Source: Bursaphelenchus xylophilus
Lineage: Eukaryota; Nematoda; Chromadorea; Rhabditida; Aphelenchoididae
Direction of reading: 5' to 3'
Assembly (NCBI GenBank): GCA_904066235.2
Contig: CAJFCV020000004.1
Span: forward strand, 5,394,001 to 5,458,000
DNA: 64,000 nt
Part shown: in pieces, positions 54,801-64,000 of the stretch
Numbering within the stretch: the first letter of the stretch is position 1
Layout of the letters: the number at the start of each line of letters is the position of its first letter
The notes under the pieces: model-generated
Told to the model about the DNA's origin: nothing
The model's database searches: none
The model's input: the letters and a program-made list of their open reading frames with translations, nothing else
Translations under genes and position numbers: made by a program

Positions 54801-56001
54801 TGACTACAGTAACCTAATGGGCGGGCGCTCACTTGCGGGTAGCCACTTTTTGGGCAGGGACGACATTTGTGGGCAGCAAGAAGAAACACGGAGATTCTGC
54901 GGGACGTTTGGAAATCAGCTGGCTTAAGCCGGCATATGATTACAATAGGTAATTCTAAACATGGATTTAGCAGTTAGATGTTGCGAATTAGGTTTCCAAT
55001 TTATTCTTGTAACAGATACACATAGGGGGAGTTATTAAAAAAGTCACATGTTTGTGTCATCATTATTAGTCCTTCCAGGAAGTCAAAGGACTGAAATCGG
55101 CGACACGCACTGTGAGAAAATAAAAGTTTTCTTTGCCCTGTGCAATTTCTTACTTTTTGCACCGTGCAAATAGGCTTTTTTCGGATGTCGCTTCCGCCCT
55201 GATTTTTTTTCGCACAGTGCAAACACCAAAAATTCGTCTGGCGACTTTCCGGAAGGACTAGTACGATAAAAACTCAATTTCCGACCACAACTAACCTCAT
55301 GTCTGCGCAGTACTATAGTTAGTCGAAAAACTGTTTAAAGCTTGAAAAACAAACAACGTTGGCTTGAGCTAATCCAGTTTTTTTGAAAACGAACGCCCAT
55401 AACCTTGAAAGCAGTAGATGGATTCAAATAAAATTTTTCAGATTCATACTTATAAAGGGTGTCGGCAATACAAAATTTTTTTCCGTCCATCATACTGGAT
55501 CGATTACGGTAGAAAAGTCGAAATTCCATCCGTAAATGTTTACCGAAAGCGCTTTCTTCTTATTGCCCGCAAGTGTCGCGACGCCTTCCATTGACGTAAT
55601 CCCTTAATATTTGACTCACCAATTTCGAGATCTCTGTAATGGACGGCATCACCATTCTTCGGACAGATTGTAACTCCAGGATATCTGATCTTGTCAACCT
55701 GCCATCTGCTTAGTGTTTTACGATTAGAGAACTAACCTGTCTGTATTTGAATACTGTAGAAGTTCTCTTTTCCATATATTCCCGAATCAAGATATTGGTG
55801 AACCATCCAGCAAAGGCCAAGCAAATTCCGATTATCACTATCCACATTCGCTTCTCATAGATGTTCTTGGCCTAAATGTCTTCATTTTGTTATAACAGAA
55901 ACTTTTACCACAAAGTACTGAGATAAACCATGAAGTTCGAGGGACCAAACAGGGACTTGCCGGATCTTCTTGTTACATTTCTGGCAAACCTTCATAGACA
56001 T
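51853..56001 (-). CDS. DEG/ENaC sodium channel subunit
   Basis: About ten exons; approximate blocks are 56001-55912, 55873-55738, 55716-55621, a possible exon near 55530-55400, then 54784-54540, 54519-54318, 54244-53870, 52367-52324, 52172-52027 and 52014-51853. The cytosolic N-terminus (VCQKCNKKI...ELHGLSQYF) leads to TM1 (RMWIVIIGICLAFAGWF). After TM1 comes VDKIRYPGVTICPKN, the FP-x-VT-x-C motif of the family. The extracellular loop has many cysteines and an CATGSCNLL...CRPACNRE block like the conserved Cys-rich domain. Before TM2 stands VEEYRENIRITLAGFISEIGG; TM2 carries FLGLSLNTV with the G-x-S selectivity filter. These channels form trimers that are gated by protons, peptides or touch. 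Introns hold MITEs. Exons in the middle of the loop are the least certain. Confidence 0.82.
53663..53819. mobile_element. 157 bp MITE in DEG/ENaC intron
   Basis: GTCGCGCCATAAAGTCCGTAGAATTT at the left (first 20: GTCGCGCCATAAAGTCCGTA) is repeated inverted at the right end (53790-53819). TACTA flanks both sides (53658-53662, 53821-53825, one base apart on the right). GCACTGTGC occurs inside. No coding frame. Confidence 0.7.
55069..55258. mobile_element. 190 bp TA-flanked MITE in DEG/ENaC intron
   Basis: Ends GTCCTTCCAGGAAGTC (left) and reverse complement of GTCCTTCCGGAAAGTC (right), with TA on both sides (55067-55068 and 55259-55260). Interior holds CGCACTGTG and GCACAGTGC in inverted positions. 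No coding frame. Confidence 0.65.
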
Positions 56002-57126
56002 GGTCTCCAGGAAAGAAAATTAAAGACGCCATGTTCGTCTTTCCATATCTGATTGCACAAATTCATGTAAGTTGAGAGGATACCATTACACTTGACTGAA
56101 TGAATTCCTTGGCGCTACGACTTCTCAAATCTGGCAGGACGTAACCTGTTAGTGTCGGTAGCTTGGCGAATGTTTCACACATTGGCGAAGACTTGGCAGG
56201 GTCTTTTTCACCGACGGAGACCGTTTTCGAGGCTTGGCTTTTGTGAATCGGATTGGAAGAGAGCTGAGGATTTTTTGCTCACTTCACGTTATCCTTTTTT
56301 TCTGCCTCCTTTTTCATGTTGAAAGGCTGTCGGAGGATTCGACGGCAGTATTTTCAAAGTTTTGAAAAATGCCAAAAATTGGCAAACGGACTACAAACCC
56401 CAAAACTAAATCTAACAATAAGATGACAATTCTTTTAGGACTGAATGGGTCCCGTTCTTCCGGAGGAGCCATCAGTGATAAACCAAAAAAACCATCTGAC
56501 AAGAGAAAATCTGTTCGTAAAAGTCAAGTCCCCAAAACGGCCCCTTCTTCAAGCCTCATTCAGGCATAGATGCGACGCAAAGCATCGTCGACGCATACTG
56601 CCGTTGACCCGAAAAGTCGAACTGCTGAATTTTCTTCCTCGATTTATTGTATGGTTCCAAGGCAAGCTTGGAAACATCATCAGCGACCTCAAAATAGCAT
56701 TTTGCGACAAAGCCACGATTTTAGCCAGGAAAATAACAAGGATATCACTGATATTACAGTATCCCAGGACGATGCTTTTCGTCAAAATCGACATCTTTTT
56801 TGCTTTAGATCCTCTTCATTTTGGATACTTTATGCTTTGAAACATGGGCTTTCATAAACTGTCGAAATTGTCAAAACCCGATGTTTAGATTTTGAGAAAA
56901 TTTGGATTAAATTTCTTTTCCGAAAACAAATTGTCGTGCGTCGTTCATTTTCTGTTTGACATGTTCATCTTCCCGGAGTCCCGCCGCGAAAACATTCCCT
57001 GGACTGGTTTTTGGCCGTGGTCTTTTTATCGGTTTTGGAGAATTTTTGTTGGTTTTTGATTCTTCGGGCTCGTCAAATACCGAGTGTACCCGATTTTACC
57101 TCGAGTATTTTTATTTGATATCCGAA
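56002..57126. other. Divergent intergenic region DEG/ENaC - V-ATPase E
   Basis: 1.1 kb. An open frame at 56369-56569 (66 residues, Lys/Ser-rich, MPKIGKRTTNP...) starts with ATG but shows no splice signals, family features or downstream polyadenylation signal, and is not called. The rest should hold the two promoters. Confidence 0.4.
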
Positions 57127-58051
57127 ATGGGAATCTCCGACAACGATGTCCAGAAGCAGCTCAGGCACATGATGGCTTTCATTGAGCAAGAAGCCAATGA
57201 GAAAGCCGAAGAAATTGATGCCAAAGCCGAGGAGGAATTCAACATGGAAAAGGTCAGCTACACTTTTGAGCTTATTTCCTTGTATTTTAGAGGATAAAAA
57301 ATATTGTTTTATCTATGGTGAATAAATTGGAAAGATTGGGCCATGATTTTGTTCGTTGTAGGGTCGCTTAGTGCAACAACAGAGAACGAAGATCCTGGAG
57401 TATTATGAGAAGAAGGAAAAACAAGTTGAGCTCCAAAGAAAGATCCAGAGGTCAAACATGCAGAACCAAGGCCGTCTGAAGTGTTTGAAGGCTCGTGAGG
57501 ATCATCTGAAGGCCGTCTTAGAAGAAGCCAAAGCCAATTTGTCTAGGATTTCAGCTGACAGCAACAGATATCCGGCCATTCTCAAGGGATTAATCATGCA
57601 GGTCGGTTTGTTATTTTTTATTTTAGGTACTTATTTTCAAACAGTTGAATTTTTTTATCTTTCAACTTTTTAGGGTCTTTTCCAACTGCTTGAAAAGAAT
57701 GTAACCCTCAGATGTTCGAAGAAAGACGAGGCCTTGGTGGAGAAACTTTTGCCCGAATGTTTAGATGAATTACAAAAAGTTTGGGGAAATCAGAGTAAAG
57801 TAGTAATTGACAAAGAAAACTACTTGCCTGAGGATGTTGCTGGTGGTGTAGAAATGACTGCTAAGAATGGAAAAATCAAGGTTTCATCCACTCTGGAAAG
57901 CAGACTCGATCTTATTGCTGGCCAGGTAAGTAAAATATGTAGTAAAATTACAATAAGTCAACTTTTTATTACTATCTTTTTGTTTCAGATTGTCCCCCAG
58001 ATCAGAACTGCTCTATTCGGTCCTAATCCCAACCGTAAATTCTTCGATTAG
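57127..58051 (+). CDS. vha-8: V-type H+-ATPase subunit E
   Basis: Four exons (57127-57252, 57362-57601, 57674-57925, 57989-58051) encode 226 residues, the usual length. The sequence [20 protein letters not shown], then [18 protein letters not shown] and the coiled coil [12 protein letters not shown] form the peripheral stalk helix; the C-terminal domain has [11 protein letters not shown] and ends in [16 protein letters not shown]. Subunits E and G form the stator stalks joining V1 to V0, which acidifies endomembranes and, in nematodes, excretory and hypodermal surfaces. The N-terminus is almost the same as the C. elegans VHA-8 I recall. AATAAA is at 58222-58227. Confidence 0.96.
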
Positions 58052-58409
58052 ATTGTGGGGAGCCCTGTGTATCGAGATTTTATGTAAACAACGGACTTTC
58101 TACTTTCACTTCTGAATTTCGTAGCTCAGAAATAGTTGCTCTCTCACTTATTTGGTCCTAACTAATTGTAAGGCTTGTAATAATTATTTCCCGGCTCCCA
58201 TTGTGATATTGAATATGGTCAAATAAAAGATTTCTGTTTTGATTCATCCCGTATATACAAAAGTAATATAATTAAGGCGCTAATCAAAAGAAACAAGTGG
58301 CCTGGCGTTTACACAACAGTGTCTGTCCCGTGGTCTCTCCGATAAAGAACGTTCGACGAGCGAGGTTACCCTTAAAGTTCCCTTCTTCCCTTCCAAAACA
58401 GTCGGAGCG
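58052..58409. other. vha-8 3' UTR and spacer
   Basis: 358 bp with the vha-8 polyadenylation signal (58222-58227) followed by 180 bp to the next ATG on the same strand. Nothing else seen. Confidence 0.5.
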
Positions 58410-58862
58410 ATGTCTAAACTGATCTACGGCCTCCTGTGCCTGCAGATGCTTAATGTCGGGGTTGCCTGGAGTCTTTTTAAACACAAATCCGAGCCCCCTC
58501 CCATGGAATTGCATTGTTTCAGAGGCTCCAAGATGGCCTTCAGCGACGCCCGAGAGGAGAGCGTGAAATGTGACTCGATCCTGGGCATTGAGCAGTACTG
58601 TTATCGCTTTACTGCTTACTCACCCGTCCACGAAATGATCAAGCTTGGTTGCGCGACCCTTCTTTGTGCAGTAAGTCTCCTATTTTCGTAACTTCCATCC
58701 CATTTTCAGCCTTTCCGTAACACCTGTGCTGATTTTGAGTTGAGTGGAGCTGCCGGGAAACTGTGTTGTTGCAACCATGGGAGTTACTGTAACTCCTCAA
58801 CCACCTCGACATTGTCATTTACATTAATAATGAGTCTAGTCATCGGCCTGCTTTATCGCTAG
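58410..58862 (+). CDS. Second Ly6/uPAR-like GPI-anchored protein
   Basis: Two exons (58410-58670, 58710-58862) encode 137 residues. A signal peptide (LIYGLLCLQMLNVGVAWS) precedes a cysteine-patterned domain: MELHCFRGSKM, VKCDSI, QYCYRFTA, GCATLLCA, NTCADF and the terminal CCCNHGSYCNSS. The last CC..CN block is the hallmark of three-finger Ly6 folds. The end is hydrophobic (LSFTLIMSLVIGLLYR), consistent with a GPI signal. Architecture and the closing YCNSS motif match the protein at 26175-27602, so they are likely distant paralogues of a nematode surface family. Function unknown. AATAAA is at 58945-58950. Confidence 0.78.
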
Positions 58863-59061
58863 CCATCACCCACGCCTTTCCAAATACGGGTATATCAGAT
58901 ATGAGTCACGATCCAATTCCCATTCCACTACTGATATAAGAGTAAATAAAAACACATTTCTTTATGGTCATGTCACAAGGAGGCGTATCGTAGGAGTGCC
59001 GCCGGTGATAAAAACAGCCGAAAAGAGGGTTGCGGGCTTATTGTTTATCATAGAACTGACG

Positions 59062-60010
59062 ATGGGAGACCTCAGATTCGACTCCAGCTATTTCGGGAAG
59101 GACCGGGGTGTCGTCAAGTTGGCCTTGATAATTCTTGGCCTCGTCGCCTGCTCGGTTTTATGTGCCAATTGGTGGGTTTTTTTCCAGAAATACTGGTTAT
59201 GAAATTCGATTTCTTAAAGTTGATCAATGTCCCCCCTCGCACTGTGCAATGTTTGTAAACAAGTTTCGTACAGTTTCCAGATAATATTAGAAGACACGGT
59301 GCATTTTTTACGGAATGTTCGGCGATTCATGAAATTTGACTTTGAAAAACTCAATTCTTGTCGAATAATCAGACATTGGACGGTAAATTTGAGCGTAATG
59401 CACAGTGCAGAGGACATTTTCTATCAACAAAAACTCAGGATCCTTTGTCTTTAAAATTTTTTTTTCGGCGCGGCCATTGAGCCTGTTTGGGCCGGTCCGT
59501 GAGTGAGCACAGTTGAAAAAGCTCTGACCCGGTTCTTGATCCACCTTTGACTAAAAAAATTTTTTGTGCACTGTGCGACCAAAGGTTTATTTTGTGAATT
59601 TGTAGGTACGGCACTAGCTGTTTCGGCGAAGGCCGTTTGGGATACGCAAGTGGATTGAACTTTATCTTCTTGATCATCAACATTGGTGAGCGCCCCTTGC
59701 CCTTTAACGGACCTTACTTTAGTTTCCTTTATCCTCAACCTGCTCAGTTTTAAGCACGGGAAGTTTGAGCACTTGTACTCAGCGATCGCGGCCATTCTTT
59801 TCGCTGTCGCTGCTGGATTATTAATCTGGTACTTGATTACCGCGCGGTATTGGGACACCTGGTTGATCGTGGCTACCGTAAGTTTAATATATAATAGTAC
59901 CTTAACATAATGTAATGTACAATATTCAGGTAGTGATCGTGATTCAATTCATTCTATATTTATGGGACTTCCGAGCAACAAAAGAGTACCAAGGCCATCT
60001 GCCCATCTAA
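59062..60010 (+). CDS. MARVEL-like tetraspan membrane protein
   Basis: Four exons (59062-59171, 59606-59685, 59723-59877, 59930-60010) encode 141 residues. Four TM segments: LALIILGLVACSVLCANW, GLNFIFLIINIVSFILNLL, YSAIAAILFAVAAGLLIWY and WLIVATVVIVIQFILYLW. The spacing, the Trp/Tyr at membrane borders and the position of the first TM after DRGVVK fit MARVEL-domain proteins (CMTM/plasmolipin type), which act in vesicle trafficking and junctions. The first intron is long (434 bp) and carries a MITE-like repeat. The AATAAA at 60103-60108 lies inside the 3' UTR of the converging dynactin gene. Confidence 0.7.
59232..59580. repeat. MITE-like repeat with GCACTGTGC ends in MARVEL intron
   Basis: TCGCACTGTGCA at the left and the reverse complement TCGCACAGTGCA at the right (59568-59579) form short inverted ends; a third GCACAGTGC lies at 59399. 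It fills most of the first intron. No clear target duplication was found, so it is called only as a repeat. Confidence 0.4.
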
Positions 60011-60083
60011 GTTTAACGTTTAGTACTTTCCCTCAACCATCAATAACCTCCATTAACTGTTTTGTACAGAAGTACAATATAAA

Positions 60084-60108
60084 TTTATTTTACAGAAATT
60101 ATAATAAA
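60084..60108. terminator. Overlapping polyadenylation signals of converging genes
   Basis: TTTATT at 60084-60089 is AATAAA for the minus-strand dynactin gene; AATAAA at 60103-60108 serves the plus-strand MARVEL-like gene. They are crossed, so the mature 3' UTRs overlap by several tens of bases. Confidence 0.5.
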
Positions 60109-60114
60109 TTTGCG

Positions 60115-63100
60115 CTAACCGAATACCGATAAGATCTCCCTTAAGCACTCTTTTCGTTCCTCGTTTACTTTTTTACATTCGGCCAAAACGGCGTCAAAGG
60201 TGGCGGAATTGCCTGAGGCACTTTTCTTAACGACCGGACTGGAAATCTGGATCTGGCTGAGGATGGACGGCATGGGGATTTGCGGCATTTGCTTCTCCCA
60301 AACAGATCTGATCCGATACCGTAACTAAAAATAGGCCATATCAATTAAATTATATTAGTGATAATAGCGCAACATTTCATTTGGGGCAAGCAGATCGGGG
60401 CCCAATATGTATAGCCAATGTTGCAAAATGCTTTGACCATTCAGCGAATGAGTTGAAATCACAACTAAATTATTAAATGGCTAGACAAAAAACTGGATCG
60501 GCTAGCCAATGTCTCAGAATAGCTTTGAAATCCCGGAAAAAGTTAGCCAAAAGATTGGAATAGGTGTAAAAAATAGTCATAATAAAAAATTTTTTCCTTT
60601 ACAGACAATACAAGTATTACAAACGGTAGAAAACAATTTTGACCCTCTGGCTGGCCGATCCAGTTTTTTTGGACAGCCATTAAAAAATTTAGCCGTGATT
60701 CCCACTCATACCCGATCTGCTCCAAACGAAATCTGCCCCAAATGAAGGGTAGCCGATAATAATGGTGACTTATGTACTCACATCATTCACTCTATTATTA
60801 TATTCGATTACACTCTTCTTGTAAGAAGTCCCTTGTTCGTTCGGCTCCACTGATATCAATTTCTTGTATTCCTATAATCAAACCATCAAATTATAATAAA
60901 CAAAGATGCATGAATGAGATGAACATGATTCTTGCCATGGATAAGATGTCAACTTCTGTCGAAAAGGACTGGATCTTGTTTTTGAGGCTGTTCTCATCAT
61001 TCTCCACCAAACTGATGGGTCCACAGACCCTTTCCGGACATTTCAGAGGTTTAAATGATGACAAAATGGTGCATGAGAGCTCAGCTTGAAGTCTGCGGAC
61101 CTTGTCCTGCGTCCAGAGAAGGGACTTCTTGGTCTGATTGTGGTCCATATCAGATCCATCCAATTTCAAAGCCAGATTTCCAGAATCCTCGACCAATGAC
61201 ATCGATCTGAACTTTCCTTTTTTTTCCATTTCCAAATCCTTTTTCAACTTATCGCGAGCTTTCTCGACCTCCTCCAACTGCTTCTCCAATTCATCCAATT
61301 TCTCTCGATAAGCCCTAAAGACGGTTCTAAAGTCGATTACAGAACCCCTACCGTGTCTCAGATTGAATCGCTTCTTGTAATTTGTCAGCTCCGATCACAA
61401 TATTCTCATTCTTGTCGTTTTCCTGATGCCTTCTCCTCTCCCGTTCCAATTGGATCTAAATTCAGCTCTTTAGACTCCAGTTATGTTCCTTTACCTTGAG
61501 TGTGCAGAGACTATCCTCCAGATTCTTGTACATCTGGACCACTCTTTTGTATTCCTCTTCCTTCTTTGTGATCTGCCATCTGAGACTCTCCACATCCACC
61601 ACATCTTGTTTCCTGCCCATCGCCCGATCAGTCAATGGAGTGAACTTTTTCACTCCGTCTAAGGGTTTCTCGAACAATTTCTTGTCCAATTTGGAGGTTA
61701 GTTCATTCAAAGTTGATTTAAAAGCATCCAGCGTAGAAGAGATCTCGTTCAGGGCCTCAGAGATATTTCTTTGGCCCTCCATCCTCTTCTCCACCTTACT
61801 TTGGATGAATTCTTTCATTTCAATCAACGAGAATCCTTGCACATCTAAAGAACAACATCAATTATCAAAAAAGATTACGTAACGACAGAGTTATAAACTT
61901 GCACAACTCAGCGCTAAAATGATATCTAGGCGTCAGATGGAAGCAACGGCAACAGTAATCACAAAAAACCGGCAGTTATTAACAAAATTATGCATTTTAC
62001 CTCATGCTTAATGGAAAGGACAACTAAAAAAGCTACTAAATCCGTCAACGCTCTCCATCCGACCTACCTTCGGCTTGTCTACTGGCTATAACGTGCTCAT
62101 TTAGAAATCTTTAGTCTACCTACCATTAGTTGTGAGTTGAGAACCAGCCAATCCGGCAGAATCATGCAGGATTTTGGCAACTTTATCGAGCAAAGTCTCT
62201 CCACTGGCTACCAGATCCTGTAGATCGTGATTCCAATCGAGTGTTTTGTCCGAGGGAATCAGTTTGGAGGCTTTGATGATAATACTGGAGGACTCATGGA
62301 TGGTTTGAGTCAACTGATCCAAGAATTCTGTGAAATCATTCCCTTCGGAATGCTCGGGTAACAGGAACAATTTCAATCGGAGACAATTGAATTCGGCCCA
62401 GGCCAATCCAGCAGTGAACTGCCTGAGGTAATCCCTGAGGGCCACACAAGTATCGAATTCGGAGACACTGAGGTTGATGATAAAGGTCTTGTTTAAGGTG
62501 TTCACACAGTGTTCCAAAGTGTCACAAGAAGTGTTCTCATCGAACAAATTTTGTTTCATCAGGTCAAAATACTGGTCAATGATCCTCTCTTGACTGGTAA
62601 TCTCAGATCTCTGAATAGCCAGTCGTTGCAGACTTTCAACTGTGCAGATTTTTGTGACTCTAAACACATGAAAAATACGAATCACACAGCACTCACGACT
62701 CGAATCTCCTCATCACTCCAACTACTCGTAATAATTGATAATGGAATCGACGAACATGAGCCCATTGTTCTCCCTTATGGGACAAGGTGATGTGTTCCTG
62801 AGTGACATTGGTAACATCGGGGTATCTTTCATGTAATAAAGACACTAATAACTCTGACTTCTCAGCCATCCGAGGGAAGAAAACAGTCAAAAGAATACAA
62901 TCATGGTCCCCTCCAGCCCTGTTAAAGTTGTCAGGCAAGAATTCTTTGAGATATGAGGTCAATTGCTTGGAATACTTGAGTTCAATTGCATTCAATTCTC
63001 CGGAAACAATCTAAAAAAACAAATAAATTAAACTTCTTGGAAACACAAACACTTACTTTTGAGAAATCTCTGGTTGCATTAAACGTTGCAATGGCACCTC

Positions 63101-64000
63101 CGTCCCCTTCTCTCATATTTAGCTGTTCTTGCAAAACGTTAATCTAAAAAAATTAAATTTTTTCACTCATCCCCACCTGATCTTTGTATCCAACAATATC
63201 ATCATTCAAATCGGATATTTTTTGTCTGAACTTCTGAATAAAGTTCTCGTATTCATTAATCCTCCCTTCCAATTCTCGGATCTGTCGATCCTTCTCGTTG
63301 ATAGTAACCATAAAACTGTTACATTCCTGCCTTGCTTGTACCATTTCTTCTTTTGTGGCATTAGCAATATCATCTGATAAGAGATACATTTCGTAGTAAT
63401 GTTCCTTCTCCACAATCAAGTTCCTAAAACGGGATGATCAAGAATAATATAATCTACCTGACTTGGTCTTCCAGCTCAAGATTGTTCGCGGTCAGATGCT
63501 CCACCATTTTTGTGCTTCCCAAGGCCGACTCCACTTGATCTTGGAGATCGGACATGATGGCTCTGACCCCAGAAACTTCGGTTGATTTCTTCTCAAAATC
63601 CAATTGCAACATTTCGTATTCTTTTTGACATTCTTCCAGCCTCTGTTGAATCATTTGCTTCTCCATATTGGTAGTATTAACTATATCTCTCATTCTCACA
63701 ATAACTGCTTGACACTTCTCCAATTGTTGATTTAGACTTCTGACTTGAACGCTGTTTCCCTAAAAGGAGATCAAAACCATTATCGAATACTTACCGCCAT
63801 ATCTCCATCAACAGTAGTCTCATTCTCCATTGACGTCTTGATGAGATCCAATTCCACTTCCAGTTCTTCAATTCGGGTACTTTTCTCATTAACTTCTTGT
63901 TGTAACATCTCCACCTTTTCTTCGGCCAATTCTTTGTCCAACGTCATCAACTCTAACTGGTTTTCTAAATCCGAGGGAACAGATCCTTCTATGTTTCTCA
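60115..64000 (-). CDS. dnc-1: Dynactin subunit 1 (p150Glued), 5' end outside window
   Basis: The last part of a minus-strand gene; the CAP-Gly end lies beyond 64000. Translated exons give, in order: a long coiled coil (LELMTLDKELAEEKVEMLQ, VEALGSTKMVEHLTANNLE-like heptads; about 64000-63060), the conserved intercoil region (FLPDNFNRAGGDHDCILL, about 62900), helical region with FDTCVALRDYLRQFTAGLAW, then a second coiled coil (61840-60890) and a short C-terminal exon ending in EERKECLREILSVFG. Intercoil and C-terminal parts match p150Glued rather than other coiled-coil proteins. p150 is the dynactin arm that binds dynein intermediate chain and microtubules, needed for nuclear migration and axonal transport. 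The last intron carries the MITE at 60367-60754. Confidence 0.88.
60367..60754. mobile_element. 388 bp MITE of the CATTTGGGGCAGAT family
   Basis: Left end GCGCAACATTTCATTTGGGG and right end, reverse complemented, GGCTACCCTTCATTTGGGG, followed in both by AGCAGATCGGG. GATAATA flanks both ends (60360-60366 and 60755-60761), a 7-8 bp target duplication. No coding frame. It is the intact relative of the interrupted copy at 31971-32546. Confidence 0.75.

Noticed and set aside
56369..56569. 66-residue Lys/Ser-rich frame; considered as a histone-like or small basic protein
   Set aside because: No histone fold sequence in any frame, no splice sites, not conserved in any family I know.

Overview
This is eukaryotic nuclear DNA, most likely from a free-living or parasitic nematode outside Caenorhabditis. 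Genes are compact and split by many 35-60 bp introns with GTAAGT donors and TTTTAG/TTTCAG acceptors. Several start codons sit directly behind an acceptor-like TTTCAG/TTGTAG, as expected for spliced-leader trans-splicing. The proteins read closest to nematode families: a V-ATPase E subunit nearly identical in its first 40 residues to the C. elegans one as I remember it, an srGAP without SH3, DPY-21, class II DYRK (MBK-2-like), DEG/ENaC and Ly6-type surface proteins. No rRNA, tRNA or CRISPR was recognised.

Layout, left to right. 1-2645: truncated Tc1/mariner copy, one exon of an unknown minus-strand gene, then a gene-free stretch. 2646-6946: srGAP. 7221-8343: 1.1 kb fold-back element. 8445-8744: OXLD1-like mitochondrial protein. 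8961-12051 (minus): MAN1-like inner nuclear membrane protein with a Tc1/mariner relic in an intron. 12397-14513: MELK/PIG-1 kinase. 15065-20549 (minus): WNK kinase. 22569-24441 (minus): iPLA2-type phospholipase. 25652-27602: a small two-TM cysteine protein and a Ly6-like protein whose intron is nested transposons. 27964-30014 (minus): two-MADF DNA-binding protein. 32836-34909 (minus): HSP70 with heat-shock elements upstream. 35552-36947 (minus): SET/TAF-I. 37981-40806: DPY-21/RSBN1 demethylase. 41971-42395: MED21. 43301-44166 (minus): orphan coiled-coil protein. 44595-50533: DYRK kinase. 51097-51866: four-TM protein, overlapping tail-to-tail with a DEG/ENaC channel (51853-56001, minus). 57127-58051: V-ATPase E. 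58410-58862: second Ly6-like protein. 59062-60010: MARVEL-like tetraspan. 60115-64000 (minus, 5' end outside): dynactin p150.

The genes are mostly housekeeping or signalling genes and do not form one pathway. What stands out is the density of small non-autonomous DNA transposons, at least ten, several nested or filling introns. Termini and target duplications point to Tc1/mariner (TA), hAT-like (8 bp), Mutator-like (10 bp) and unassigned families. Splice models were built by hand; where exon sums are given they are divisible by three and the joined reading frame stays open. I found no clear candidate for a wholly new multi-gene system; the most useful leads are the fold-back element, the nested introns, the HSE array, the retained MAN1 C-terminal domain, the ankyrin-poor iPLA2 and the orphan proteins.
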